33,419 bases of DNA from Lysobacteraceae bacterium (GCA_004173415.1 SEHC01000006.1:1-33419), one strand, 5' to 3'; shown: positions 1-8,320, counted from the first letter of the stretch. Numbers and translations are program-made. The notes: generated by a model from the sequence alone, not told the origin.

Positions 1-458
1 GCATCGGGATCGAAGCCGCTTTCGGCGTGGGCGATCGAACGCAACCACGCATCCTCGACCCCGGTGGCGCGGGAGGCGGCCTTGAACTGCTTGGCGAACT
101 TGTCCAGTTGCGGCTTGCCAACCTTGCCCAGTCCGGCATGGGCCGGCTCACCCGGCGGCGTTTCGACGGTGAACTTCAGATAGACGGTGGCGCCCGGCAG
201 CTTGCGGGTGCCGTAGACCATCTTGCCGTCCTGCTCGCGCTGGTAGAGGGTACCGCTGAACACGCCCATCGAACCCCACAGGTTGGGCACCTTGGCCACG
301 TCGTCGTCGACCTGCCTGGCCTCGCACTTCGAGCCCGGCTCCGGCGCGGTGGACAGGCTGACGGTGCCGGCACGCACGCAGCGGTACACGGTGCGCGCGT
401 GCGCGGGCAACGCGCTGGCCACGAGCAGGATCAGCAGCAGGAAGCGGGAACCGGTCAT
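1..458 (-). CDS. Lytic transglycosylase (SLT domain), 3' part cut by the window edge
   Basis: The frame opens with ATG at 458 and runs off the left edge without a stop, so only about 152 residues are visible. Residues 1-21 form a signal peptide (hydrophobic LLLILLVASALPAHA). A short N-terminal section follows, starting RTVYRCVRAGTVSLS, which looks like the small Cys-containing DUF4124-type module often placed before SLT domains. The last visible residues, with LRSIAHAESGFDP, match the start of the soluble lytic transglycosylase fold; the Glu of AESGFDP is the expected catalytic acid. The inferred role is cleavage of peptidoglycan glycan strands in the periplasm. No Shine-Dalgarno sequence is visible; a TAGCAT hexamer lies 6 bases before the ATG, which suggests a leaderless transcript. 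The family call is good; the exact subfamily cannot be judged without the C-terminus. Confidence 0.82.
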   Translation of the reverse strand, partial: MTGSRFLLLILLVASALPAHARTVYRCVRAGTVSLSTAPEPGSKCEARQVDDDVAKVPNLWGSMGVFSGTLYQREQDGKMVYGTRKLPGATVYLKFTVETPPGEPAHAGLGKVGKPQLDKFAKQFKAASRATGVEDAWLRSIAHAESGFDPD

Positions 459-546
459 GCGCGGATGCTAAACGCCTGAAAGCCAACCGCCCCACAACCA
501 GCGACCTGGGGTTCATCGGGGACTGGGGACCGAGAGTGATCGGCCT

Positions 547-1092
547 TCATCGCTGGCCGCGGGGTTGGATGGCAACGACCTTGACCTCGAAGCTGCTGCA
601 GTCGGCGCTGCCGGGACTGCAGATGCCATTGATCCAGGTTTCGCCACTGCCGAACATGATGCCCTGCTGGTTGACCCTCAGGTCCGCATACCGTTGCGCA
701 GCGACCACGCGGGAGATGTCCGGAGTGAGGATGCGTTCGTAGTCGCGCACCAATGCGGCGGCATCGTTGAGGCTGACCTTGTTGCCCTCCACGGTCGCCT
801 GCAGCGGATAGCGCACCAATGCGGCGACCGCTTCGCGGTCACCCGCCGCCACCGCTGCCTGGTAGGCCAGGATCACCGCGCGGTAGCGGGCGTGATCGCC
901 CAGCAGCGCATCGATGCGGTCGTCGACCGCCTGCGTCTCGGCCGCAACAGGCTGAGGCGTGGCGGAGGCCGGCACGCCCGCCATGGGCGCAACCGCAGCA
1001 GTCGCCGGCACCTGAGCCGCGGTTTCCGCCGGCTTGCCGCAGCCGGCCAGCAGGCACGCGAGCGTCGCGATGATCGGGAGCGGCTTGTTCAT
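547..1092 (-). CDS. Putative outer-membrane lipoprotein of unknown function
   Basis: The product has 181 residues. I chose the ATG at 1092 rather than the longer open frame to 1218, because it gives a clean lipoprotein signal: MNKPLPIIATLACLLAGC with the lipobox LAGC and Cys18. Gly at +2 suggests outer-membrane sorting. Residues 22-55 are a low-complexity Ala/Pro linker. The rest is a compact domain with YPLQATVEG, a Tyr-rich middle and MFGSGETWINGIC near the end. That pattern (a YPL strand, an Asp/Tyr helix, then G-x-M-x-G-x-G-E-x-W) resembles widespread uncharacterised periplasmic proteins with an NTF2-like look, but I cannot name a family with certainty. It stands alone, 88 bases from the transglycosylase gene, and no function can be assigned. 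Confidence 0.7.
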   Translation of the reverse strand: MNKPLPIIATLACLLAGCGKPAETAAQVPATAAVAPMAGVPASATPQPVAAETQAVDDRIDALLGDHARYRAVILAYQAAVAAGDREAVAALVRYPLQATVEGNKVSLNDAAALVRDYERILTPDISRVVAAQRYADLRVNQQGIMFGSGETWINGICSPGSADCSSFEVKVVAIQPRGQR

Positions 1093-1269
1093 GGTCCAGG
1101 CTCGCTTGGAAAAGATCCATTCGGCAGGGAATGGACCCGCGATCTTAGCGGGGGTTGATGTGACGGCAACGGCCACGCCTCCCCCAGCCCGCTGGTATGG
1201 CCTTGACCCGATGCGCACAGGCGTATCGCCCTGCTAAGCTGGGATGGGGATCTTGATGGGAATACATGT

Positions 1270-1734
1270 ATGAGCGTGAAGCTCAAGGCCGGCTCCATGG
1301 AGCTGGAAACCGCGTTCATCGACTGGCTGCGCACCCAGGGCTACAACCCACCCGATGGCATCGAGCCCTTCTTCCAGGGCTCGGATTTCGTGCGCACCCA
1401 GCTGCTGCTGATCCACGACAGCGAGAAGCAGCAGTTGCTGGAGGAAGCCCGCCAGCACCTGGTCCGCCGCAGCAGGGACCCGATGTTCGCCGGCCAGTTC
1501 CCGGCGGTGCACGAATGCCGCGACCGCGACGGGAGGCCGGCGCGCTACACCGTCAACATGACCCTTTCCGACGACGGTGCCGAATGGATCGGACGGGCAT
1601 GGAGCGGTGGCGAGTACCTGGGCGAGATCCATGGCTCGGTCACGGGCCGTCGCGGCAACTACCTCGAACTGGCCTGCCAGCACGTCGAGGCCGAGATCCT
1701 CGGTCGCGGCGCCGCGGTGCGACAGGGCCGCTGA
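1270..1734 (+). CDS. Conserved-looking hypothetical protein, 154 aa
   Basis: I do not recognise this family. The start at 1270 has a GGGA box about 8 bases upstream; the Met at residue 9 is an alternative. There is no signal peptide or membrane segment, and the protein looks cytosolic. The N-terminal half is amphipathic helical (ETAFIDWLRTQGYNP, then a charged EKQQLLEEARQHLVRRS). The second half looks like beta strands (ARYTVNMTLSDDGAEWIG, GGEYLGEIHGSVTGRRGNY). The codon pattern is typical of the neighbours, with strong GC3. It lies between two genes on opposite strands, and 63 bases separate it from the oxidoreductase gene downstream. Since the latter appears to have its own promoter, no operon is implied. 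Confidence 0.6.
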   Translation: MSVKLKAGSMELETAFIDWLRTQGYNPPDGIEPFFQGSDFVRTQLLLIHDSEKQQLLEEARQHLVRRSRDPMFAGQFPAVHECRDRDGRPARYTVNMTLSDDGAEWIGRAWSGGEYLGEIHGSVTGRRGNYLELACQHVEAEILGRGAAVRQGR

Positions 1735-1797
1735 GGCCGGCAGGGACAGCGTCCGCTTCCCTGCGGAGGCCGTTGCCCGCGTAATAGACTGGCGGCG

Positions 1798-2904
1798 ATG
1801 GCCACCGCCGCGATCACGGAGCAGCACTTGGATCCCCTCCTCAACGTGGCACTGGTGGGCTATGGCTTCGTCGGCAAGGTGTTCCATGCGCCGTTGATCC
1901 GCCGCACGCCGGGCCTGCGCCTGCGCTGCGTGGTCTCCAGCGACGCGGCAAAGGTCCACGCCGACCATCCCGACGTGCGCGTGGTCGCCAGCGCCGAAAC
2001 CGCTTTTGCCGACCCGGCCATCGACCTGGTGGTCATCGCCGCGCCCAACGCCCTTCATGCCCCCCTCGCCATCGCCGCACTCGGGCAGGGCAAGCACGTG
2101 GTCGTGGACAAGCCCTTCACCGTGACCGCCGAAGAAGCGCGCCGCGTGGCCGAGCATGCACGCCGCGCGGGCCGCATCGCCAGCGTGTTCCAGAACCGGC
2201 GCTGGGACGCCGATTTCCTCGCCCTGCGCCGCCTGCTTGCCGACGGCAGCCTGGGAGAGATCGCCGAATTCCATTCCCACTTCGACCGCCACCGGCCGGC
2301 GGTCGCGCCGCGCTGGCGGGAAAGCGGCGAGCCCGGCTCCGGGCTCTGGTACGACCTGGGTCCGCACCTGCTGGACCAGGCGGTCCAGCTGTTCGGGATG
2401 CCCGACGCGGTGTTCGCCGACCTCGCGCGCCAGCGGGTGGGTGCGCTGGCCGACGACTACTTCCACGTGCTGCTGCGTTACCGGCACTTGCGCGTGGTCC
2501 TGCACGCCGGGTCCCTGGTGGCCGGCAACGGCCTGCGCTTCGCCGTGCATGGCAGCGCCGGCAGTTTCATCAAGCACGGCCTGGATCCGCAGGAGGCGGC
2601 CTTGCGCAGCGGGGCCACGCCCGGGCAGCCCGGCTGGGGCAGGGATCCGCAACCGGGCTGGCTGCATCCGGCCACCGCAGCCGGGGGGTCGCCCGCGCCC
2701 GCGACGCCACTGGCGGCCATGGCCGGGACCGACGGCGACTACCGCCGCTACTACCAGGCCATGCATTCGGCAATTACCGCCGGCCGGCCGCCACCGGTCG
2801 GCATCGACGAGGCCGTGCAACTGATGGAACTGCTGGAGGCCGGCCTGCTGAGCGCGGCGCAGGGCCGGGAAGTGGCATGCGGGGCGCCTGCCGTCACAGG
2901 CTAG
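1798..2904 (+). CDS. Gfo/Idh/MocA-family NAD(P)-dependent oxidoreductase
   Basis: The product has 368 residues. Residues 14-135 are a Rossmann fold with the dinucleotide loop GYGFVG (21-26), the IAAPNALHAPLA segment and HVVVDKPFTV, the family's (E/D)KP signature carrying the conserved Lys. The C-terminal two thirds is the beta-sheet substrate domain, with GLWYDLGPHLLDQAVQLFG typical of the YdgJ-like branch; the His of this segment belongs to the usual catalytic region. The family oxidises or reduces sugars, inositols and related polyols, but the substrate here cannot be told. The MDPLLNV-like core begins near residue 12, so an internal start is possible. No Shine-Dalgarno box is visible; a TAGACT hexamer lies 7 bases before the ATG, suggesting a leaderless message. 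Confidence 0.88.
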   Translation: MATAAITEQHLDPLLNVALVGYGFVGKVFHAPLIRRTPGLRLRCVVSSDAAKVHADHPDVRVVASAETAFADPAIDLVVIAAPNALHAPLAIAALGQGKHVVVDKPFTVTAEEARRVAEHARRAGRIASVFQNRRWDADFLALRRLLADGSLGEIAEFHSHFDRHRPAVAPRWRESGEPGSGLWYDLGPHLLDQAVQLFGMPDAVFADLARQRVGALADDYFHVLLRYRHLRVVLHAGSLVAGNGLRFAVHGSAGSFIKHGLDPQEAALRSGATPGQPGWGRDPQPGWLHPATAAGGSPAPATPLAAMAGTDGDYRRYYQAMHSAITAGRPPPVGIDEAVQLMELLEAGLLSAAQGREVACGAPAVTG

Positions 2905-2927
2905 CGCAGAGCCGCGGCGGCGAGTCC

Positions 2928-3215
2928 TCAGGCCGGGCCCAGGCGGGTGACCTGGCGCACCTGGTCCAGCCACAGGTAGTGCGACTGGCCGGGATGGTCC
3001 AGGTCGTCCAGGCGCAGCAGCGAATTGACTCCCTCCGCACCCTGCGCATCGCGGAACACCTGCATCGAGGGCCTGGCGGTGACCGTGCCCCGGAGCCGGC
3101 GGCCATCGCTCATGCCCAGCTCCACCCTCGCCTCGTCGTCGAGTTCGACGATGCGTGATTCGATCAGGGCGATGTCCGCCGGGTCGTGGTACACGCGCGG
3201 TGCGATGCTGGTCAT
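2928..3215 (-). CDS. DUF3247 family protein (Sm-like fold expected)
   Basis: This small acidic protein of 95 residues has no signal peptide. The pattern ELDDEARVELGMSDGRRLRG, then TVTARPSMQVFRD, then a conserved LDDLDHPG and SHYLWLDQV matches what I remember of DUF3247. That family is found mainly in Xanthomonadaceae, and a Xanthomonas campestris member was solved as a novel Sm-like structure. The function is unknown. The Sm-like fold would allow RNA binding, but that is only an inference. The gene is convergent with the oxidoreductase gene (23 bases between the stops) and about 70 bases downstream of the next minus-strand gene, so it may be co-transcribed with neither. Confidence 0.72.
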   Translation of the reverse strand: MTSIAPRVYHDPADIALIESRIVELDDEARVELGMSDGRRLRGTVTARPSMQVFRDAQGAEGVNSLLRLDDLDHPGQSHYLWLDQVRQVTRLGPA

Positions 3216-3284
3216 GACGGGATACCGGCCGGGGAAAGCCGAAAGCTAGTGCGCCGCGCGTAACGCCTCGTTAAGTGCCGGCGC

Positions 3285-3656
3285 TCAACCCTTGCCGCAG
3301 TCCGGCGCCACCGGCATGGCGTTCGTGTCCAGGCAATGCCGCGTGCCCGCCGGCAACCGGCCGGTGCGATGCCACTGGCCCGAGGCCAGGGTGAATCGCT
3401 CGAGCACCCGGGTGGCGCAGGCTCCGGGCGCGGCGGGTGCCGCCGTTCGCGTGCAGTCGTTGACGAACACGACGTAATGGCAACGGCCGCTGGCGCTGTG
3501 CAGGCATTCGAAGCGCGCGCCCTCGGCGCCGAGCTGGGATTTGGTCGAGGTGAGGCCCGCGGCGTCGACCGACAGGGTCAGCGTGGTGGGACCGGTCGGC
3601 GGGTTCAGGCCGACCAGCGAAAGCAGGAACGAGACCAGCGAAATCAGCAGGCGCAT
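3285..3656 (-). CDS. Small secreted Cys-rich protein of unknown function
   Basis: The product has 123 residues. The hydrophobic N-terminus MRLLISLVSFLLSLVGLNPP reads as a signal peptide or single anchor. The mature part carries six cysteines (in FECLH, GRCHY, NDCTR, GACAT, RHCLD, PDCGK), enough for three disulfides, which fits a periplasmic or secreted place. I do not recognise the family. A GAGG box lies about 9 bases before the ATG at 3656. It starts 49 bases after the stop of the LytTR response regulator on the same strand, so it may be the third gene of the kinase/regulator operon and either an output or an accessory part of that system. This link is from position only. Confidence 0.62.
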   Translation of the reverse strand: MRLLISLVSFLLSLVGLNPPTGPTTLTLSVDAAGLTSTKSQLGAEGARFECLHSASGRCHYVVFVNDCTRTAAPAAPGACATRVLERFTLASGQWHRTGRLPAGTRHCLDTNAMPVAPDCGKG

Positions 3657-3705
3657 GGGGGGTTTCCTCTGGATGGCATTGCCCGAACAAGGCGATGCCG
3701 ATGCG

Positions 3706-4473
3706 TTACATGTTGCGGAACAGGGCCATGAAGGGCTGGCTGACCGCCAGCGTCTCGGGCCTGGATTTGAGCCGCACCGTGCCCTTGCCGGTGTCGTCGC
3801 GCGAGACCGATGCGATCGCCTTCAGGTTGACCACGGTGGAGCGGTGGATCTGCTTGAAGATCGTCGGATCCAGCACTTCCAGCAGCTCGCGGATCGGCTT
3901 GCGCAGCAGCGACTCGCCCTCGGCGGTCATGACCACGGTGTACTTGTGGTCGGCCTGGAAATAGGCCACGTCGTCGACCATGATCAGGCGCGTGTCCTTG
4001 CCGGCGCTGGCGGTGAGCCAGACCAGCGGCTCGACCGCGGGAGCCGACAGGCGCGAGCCGAGCTGGCGGAACATCGCTGCCAGCGCTTCGGCATCGGGCG
4101 CGCCCTGAACCAGCCGCGACTGCAGGCGCTGCACGGTGGCGGCCAGGCGATCTTGCGCGACCGGCTTGAGCAGGTAATCGACGGCGCCCCGGTCGAAGGC
4201 ATCGACCGCGTACTGGTCGTAGGCGGTGACGAACACGACCTGGGTCCCGGGGCTGGCCTCGGCCGCGGCGGCGGCCACTTCCAGCCCGGTCAGCCCCGGC
4301 ATGCGGATGTCCAGGAAGGCCACGTCCGGCTGTTGCTCGGCGATGGCCTCCAGCGCGGTGCCGCCGTCCTCGCATTCGGCCACGATCTGCAGGCCGGGCC
4401 AGGCGGCGGCCAGCAGCCTGGACAGTTCCGTGCGCAACAGCGCTTCGTCTTCGGCAATCACGCACTTAGGCAT
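3706..4473 (-). CDS. LytTR-type DNA-binding response regulator
   Basis: I chose the ATG at 4473 (255 residues) because MPKCVIAEDEALLR places the acidic pair E9/D10 at the usual distance from the start; a start 8 codons earlier is possible. The receiver domain spans about 1-120, with the phospho-acceptor Asp55 in FLDIRMPG, the Thr of FVTAYDQYAVDAF and Lys103 in LLKPV. The LytTR domain covers about 150-255 and shows the typical VAYFQADHKYTVV, FKQIHRSTVVNL and SVSRDDTGKG stretches. Such regulators bind direct repeats upstream of target promoters. The frame overlaps the kinase gene by 8 bases, which indicates translational coupling. Targets are unknown; the secreted protein gene just downstream is one candidate. 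Confidence 0.93.
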   Translation of the reverse strand: MPKCVIAEDEALLRTELSRLLAAAWPGLQIVAECEDGGTALEAIAEQQPDVAFLDIRMPGLTGLEVAAAAAEASPGTQVVFVTAYDQYAVDAFDRGAVDYLLKPVAQDRLAATVQRLQSRLVQGAPDAEALAAMFRQLGSRLSAPAVEPLVWLTASAGKDTRLIMVDDVAYFQADHKYTVVMTAEGESLLRKPIRELLEVLDPTIFKQIHRSTVVNLKAIASVSRDDTGKGTVRLKSRPETLAVSQPFMALFRNM

Positions 4474-5713
4474 TGTCGTCACCGTGTTCCTGGCCATGCG
4501 GCAGCTGGATGGTCGCGGCCACGCCGCTGGGGAAATTGGCGACGATGCTGAATGAAGCCGCGCCGCCGTAGGCCAGGCGCAGCCGTTCGCGCACGTTCTT
4601 CAGGCCGATGCCGGTGCCGCTGCTCTGCGCGTTGAAGCCCTGCCCGTCGTCGGCGACGGTGACCGCCAGCATCCCGTCTACCAGGCGGGCGATGATCCAG
4701 ATCGTGCCACCACCGGACTTGGGCTCCAGGCCGTGCTTGATCGCATTCTCGACCAGGGTCTGCAGCATCATCGCCGGGAACGGGATCGGCTTCAGCGCCT
4801 CGGGCACCTCGATCTGCAGTTCCAGCCGGTTGCCCATGCGGATCCTGAGGATTTCCAGGTAGGCCCGCGCGCGCTCCAGCTCTTCGCCCAGGGTGGACAG
4901 CGAATCCTCGGTGCGCGGCAGCGAATGGCGCAGGTAGGTGATCAGGTTGCCCAGCATCTGGTCGGCCCGGGCCGGGTCGCTGCGGGTCAGGTACTGCGCG
5001 CTGGCCAGGGTGTTGTAGAGGAAGTGCGGCTCGACCTGCGCGTGCAGCAGGCTCAGCTTGGCCACGGTCAGTTCCTTCTCGGTCACCGTCTGCCGCGCGG
5101 CCGCCTGTTCGTTGCGCCGGTGTTCGGCGACGCGGCGGGTGATCGCGCGGGTGAAGGCTTCGGCGTTTTCCAGGTTGGTGCCGTCGTCGACCAGGAACCA
5201 GTCGCTCCAGGCCCCGCTTTCCGGCTCGCAGACCAGGGTCACGCTGCAGATGCCGTCGCCCGGCGTGACCGTGGCCAGGATCTGGTTGCGCTTGATGTGG
5301 ATCCAGTACAGCGGATTGAAGCGGCCCGGGCTCTTGGCGCTGTAGGGATTGAGCCGGGCGACCTTGGCCCGTACCTGCAGGCTGTCGCGCGCGCTTTCGA
5401 TGTCCTCCGAGCGGGGCAGCTCGCGGATCGCCGCGTCGACCAGCTGGAAGGCTTCGTCGGCCCCCAGCGGGACCTCGATCTGCCGGCGCTGGCGGTTGGC
5501 CAGGCTGCCGGGGTCGATGTTGCCGACGATGAGGCGGATGCGGCGGATGTGGGAGACCGCGCTGGCGATGACGAAGCCGAGCACGACCAGGAACAGCAGG
5601 AACAGGCCGTCCGTGCCGCCGTCGAAGAAGCCGCCCCACAGGATCAGCAGGAGCAGGAAGCCGACGAACCAGGCGATGGCAATCCGCAGCACGAAGAAGA
5701 AGCTGGTTTTCAC
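4466..5713 (-). CDS. LytS/YehU-type sensor histidine kinase
   Basis: The product has 415 residues and starts with GTG at 5713; there is only a weak purine stretch upstream. Two membrane segments (about 10-30 and 36-54) are joined by a very short loop, so there is almost no periplasmic sensor. A cytosolic region of roughly 70-200 of unknown type comes next, then a short coiled stretch. The His_kinase domain has the phospho-acceptor His230 in QVEPHFLYNTL, and the ATPase domain has the N box LVENAIKHGLEP (320-331), DDGQGF (355-360) and GTGIGLKNVRERL (367-379). It should autophosphorylate and pass phosphate to the LytTR regulator whose ATG overlaps its end. The signal is probably sensed in or near the membrane, or by the 70-200 region. 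Confidence 0.93.
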   Translation of the reverse strand: MKTSFFFVLRIAIAWFVGFLLLLILWGGFFDGGTDGLFLLFLVVLGFVIASAVSHIRRIRLIVGNIDPGSLANRQRRQIEVPLGADEAFQLVDAAIRELPRSEDIESARDSLQVRAKVARLNPYSAKSPGRFNPLYWIHIKRNQILATVTPGDGICSVTLVCEPESGAWSDWFLVDDGTNLENAEAFTRAITRRVAEHRRNEQAAARQTVTEKELTVAKLSLLHAQVEPHFLYNTLASAQYLTRSDPARADQMLGNLITYLRHSLPRTEDSLSTLGEELERARAYLEILRIRMGNRLELQIEVPEALKPIPFPAMMLQTLVENAIKHGLEPKSGGGTIWIIARLVDGMLAVTVADDGQGFNAQSSGTGIGLKNVRERLRLAYGGAASFSIVANFPSGVAATIQLPHGQEHGDDNA

Positions 5714-5964
5714 GGAAGTGTTCTCACGCAGTGCCCGGGGTTCCGGATTGCGGTGGAGCCTAGCCGAGCCACCGGCCCTCCGGTAGCGGAAGGCGACGAA
5801 ACCCGGTTGCCGCCGACGAAACCGGGGAAACAGGCGCGGCAGGGGGTTGCCGCAAGTGTTCGGACACGCCTGTTCCGCGCGAGCCTGGCCCGAGTGGCCG
5901 ACGTTTGCGCTGGCCGGGGCCTAGGGCGACGCCGGCACGGGCGGCGACGCGTCTAGGGCGCCGT

Positions 5965-7029
5965 TCATGGACGCGGGACCGATGCAGCCTGTTCGGCAAC
6001 GGCGGTCCCGGCTGCCGGCGCCACGAACTTTTCCTTGCGCAGTTGCAAGGTGGTGGTGAGCACCTCGTTCCTCTGGCCGACGCGGCGCCGCTGCACGGTC
6101 TGCATCCATTGCACGATGCCGGTTGCCGGGTCGATGCGGAAACGGGTCGAACTGCCTATGTCGATGTTAGCGGTCGCCTGCTCCAGGGTGGGCTGCCCCG
6201 GCTTGCCCTCGCCCTGCGCCGCCTGCGCTCCCATCAGCTTGCGCACTGTGGCCGCCAATACCTCGCCACCGCGCTCGCGGTCCACGCCCACGGTCCATTC
6301 CAGCATCATCCAGCCTTCGTGCAGCGGATCGCGGCTCAGGCTCATCCGGCCGGCCATCGGGAACGCATCACCGCCAAACGGATTGGCGCCCTCGTCCTCG
6401 TATTCGTACTCGTAGTCGAGGCCGAGGCCGCCGCCGGCCACGAAGTTGTAGGCCTGCGGCAGGATCGAAAGTTGCGTCTCCAGCACCGGTCCGCTGGTGT
6501 AGGCCGAGAACAGCCGCTCGCGCAGCGCGCGCGCCTCCGCGGTTTCCTTGCCCGGCCCGGATCCGGATTTGGCCGCATCCCGCCATTTCACCACCAGCGT
6601 CTTGAAGCGTCGCTGCAGGTCTTCCATGTTGGCGATGCCGGCATAGGTGCCGTCGCGGGCCAGGCTCACTTCCAGCGTGGTCTTGCCAAACTCCCGTGCG
6701 AGCTCGTCACGCACGCGGCGCTCTTCCACGGATTCATTGCCGGAACGACCGAGCACGGCCAGCGTGGTCCAGCCCTGGACGAAGCCGGACTTTTCCACGC
6801 GCAGGATCGCGATCCGGGTGACCTCGCTGCTGGTCACGCGGCTGCCCACGCCCTTGACCTCGACGACGCGCTCGCTGCTCTGGTCGTATTCCAGACTGAC
6901 CCCACTGGCCCAGGGCAGCGGCCATTCGACCACTTTCGGCGGCGGCTTGCGAAACTGCTTGGCCTCCGTTCCGGGCAGCGCAAGAACCAGGCCGGCCACC
7001 ATCAAGGCGGCGATGATCGATCGTTTCAT
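5965..7029 (-). CDS. Secreted or periplasmic protein of unknown function, 354 aa
   Basis: I chose the ATG at 7029 because it gives a clean signal peptide (MKRSIIAALMVAGLVLALPG, cleavage near residue 23) and has GGGGA 7 bases upstream. The longer frame adds only an unlikely leader. The mature protein starts with a Pro/Lys patch (FRKPPPK) and then VVEWPLPWASGVSLEY. In the middle there is an acidic Tyr/Glu run (DYEYEYEDEG) next to a Gly-rich stretch. The C-terminal half, with SSTRFRIDPATGIVQWMQTV, looks like a beta-rich domain that describes a conserved fold I cannot name. No catalytic motif is apparent. It is a single-gene unit between the kinase operon and the 6-phosphogluconate dehydrogenase gene; the ~250 bases downstream to 5714 hold only the kinase promoter region. 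Confidence 0.65.
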   Translation of the reverse strand: MKRSIIAALMVAGLVLALPGTEAKQFRKPPPKVVEWPLPWASGVSLEYDQSSERVVEVKGVGSRVTSSEVTRIAILRVEKSGFVQGWTTLAVLGRSGNESVEERRVRDELAREFGKTTLEVSLARDGTYAGIANMEDLQRRFKTLVVKWRDAAKSGSGPGKETAEARALRERLFSAYTSGPVLETQLSILPQAYNFVAGGGLGLDYEYEYEDEGANPFGGDAFPMAGRMSLSRDPLHEGWMMLEWTVGVDRERGGEVLAATVRKLMGAQAAQGEGKPGQPTLEQATANIDIGSSTRFRIDPATGIVQWMQTVQRRRVGQRNEVLTTTLQLRKEKFVAPAAGTAVAEQAASVPRP

Positions 7030-7110
7030 TGCGAATCCCCGCTCGCATCGTGCAGGCCACATCTTAAGCGACGTGCTGGCGCCGGCCGTGGCTGACCGTG
7101 CCGTCGCCGG

Positions 7111-8016
7111 TCAGCCTGGCTCGGTCGGGTGCCCGCCGAACTGGTTGCGCATCGCCGCCAGCAGCTTGTCGGCGAACGAATCGGCCTCGCGCGAACGCAG
7201 GCGCTCCAGCAACGACAGGGTGATCACCGGCGCGGACACGTCCAGGTCGATGGCCTCGGCCACGGTCCAGCGTCCCTCGCCCGAATCGGACACGCGCGGC
7301 GCGATCCCGGCCAGGGTCGGATTGCCGCCCAGCGCCTCGGCGGTCAGGTCCAGCAGCCAGGAGCGGACCACGCTGCCCTCGCGCCAGATCTCGGCCACCT
7401 GGTGCAGGTCCAGGTCGAAGTCGGTCTTGCGCTGCATGATCGCGAAGCCCTCGGCATAGGCCTGCATCATTCCGTACTCGATGCCGTTGTGGACCATCTT
7501 GGTGAAGTGGCCCGCGCCGCTGGGTCCGACCCTGCCCCAGCCGCGATCGGCCGCCGGCGCCAGCGTGGACAACAACGGCCGCAACCGCTGCACGGCACCG
7601 GCATCGCCGCCGACCATCAGGCTGTAGCCTTCGGCCAGCCCCCACACGCCGCCACTGGTACCGCAGTCCAGATAGTGGATGCCCTGCCGGGCCATCGTCG
7701 CGGCACGCCGCAACGTGTCCTTGTAGTAGGAATTGCCGCCGTCCACGACCACGTCATCGGGCGACAGCAGGGGCACCAGCTGGCCCAGGGTGTCGTCGAC
7801 GACATGGCCGGCGGGCACCATCATCCACAGCACGCGTGGCGCCGGCAGTGCCTGGACCAGTTCGGCCAGCGAGGCGGCCGCGGTCACGCCCCTGGCCGCG
7901 GCCAGCGCGCGCGCGTCGGCGTTCGGATCGAACCCGAACGCGGCATGTCCGCCGCGCGCAATCCTTTCGGCCATGTTGGCGCCCATGCGGCCCAGGCCGA
8001 TCATTCCCAGTTCCAT
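7111..8016 (-). CDS. gnd: 6-phosphogluconate dehydrogenase, decarboxylating, short (GndA/YqeC-like) form
   Basis: It oxidises 6-phosphogluconate to ribulose-5-phosphate and CO2 in the pentose phosphate pathway. I chose the second ATG of ATGCACATG (8016, 301 residues) because the AGGG box is then 7 bases away. The Rossmann loop GLGRMGANMAERI begins at residue 8. The segment DGGNSYYKDT (92-101), the LDCGTSGGVWGL stretch and GPSGAGHFTKMVHNGIEYG follow, giving catalytic Lys173 and Asn177 by homology. At about 300 residues it lacks the long C-terminal extension of the 470-residue enzymes. Asp30 after the second strand (GFDPN) replaces the Asn-Arg-Ser/Thr usual for NADP enzymes, so NAD is the likelier cofactor. 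No zwf or pgl gene is nearby. Confidence 0.9.
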   Translation of the reverse strand: MELGMIGLGRMGANMAERIARGGHAAFGFDPNADARALAAARGVTAAASLAELVQALPAPRVLWMMVPAGHVVDDTLGQLVPLLSPDDVVVDGGNSYYKDTLRRAATMARQGIHYLDCGTSGGVWGLAEGYSLMVGGDAGAVQRLRPLLSTLAPAADRGWGRVGPSGAGHFTKMVHNGIEYGMMQAYAEGFAIMQRKTDFDLDLHQVAEIWREGSVVRSWLLDLTAEALGGNPTLAGIAPRVSDSGEGRWTVAEAIDLDVSAPVITLSLLERLRSREADSFADKLLAAMRNQFGGHPTEPG

Positions 8017-8107
8017 GTGCATGCCCTGCGGTAGTGGTCGCGGGCACCAGCTTCGCACGGTCGGCCGGGCAAGGCCCATCCTGCCGCTGCCACCGCCTGC
8101 GACGGGC

Positions 8108-8320
8108 TCAGGCGCGCATCATAGTGACAAGCGCGCCGGTGTCGATGACCTGGAAGGTGTCGCTGTCGATGCGCCTGACCGGACTGCCATCGTCGAGCGC
8201 ATACGCGGCAGCATTCGGGCGCCCCCCGGATTCTGCCGGATCAGCCGCGGAATGGCGGACGACGTGGACCTTCTGCATGTTGCCAGCCTGGTCTTGGGCG
8301 AAGAAGAAGCGGCTGCTCAT
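8108..8320 (-). CDS. Small hypothetical protein, 70 aa
   Basis: The ATG at 8320 is preceded by a GGAAGG box at 9 bases, which supports it as a real gene. The sequence MSSRFFFAQDQAGNMQKVHV leads into a charged middle (VRHSAADPAES) and a C-terminal part with DGSPVRRIDSDTFQVIDTG. There is no signal peptide, Cys motif or membrane segment. It looks like a small beta-rich cytosolic protein; the family is not recognised. It lies 91 bases upstream of the dehydrogenase gene on the same strand and 97 bases downstream of a second 70-residue gene, so the three could be read from one transcript, but each gap is large enough for its own promoter. Confidence 0.5.
   Translation of the reverse strand: MSSRFFFAQDQAGNMQKVHVVRHSAADPAESGGRPNAAAYALDDGSPVRRIDSDTFQVIDTGALVTMMRA

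Noticed and set aside
1234..2973. Open frame of about 579 codons on the minus strand
   Set aside because: Antisense to the unassigned gene and the oxidoreductase; composition is low-complexity Gly/Ala/His, no ribosome site.
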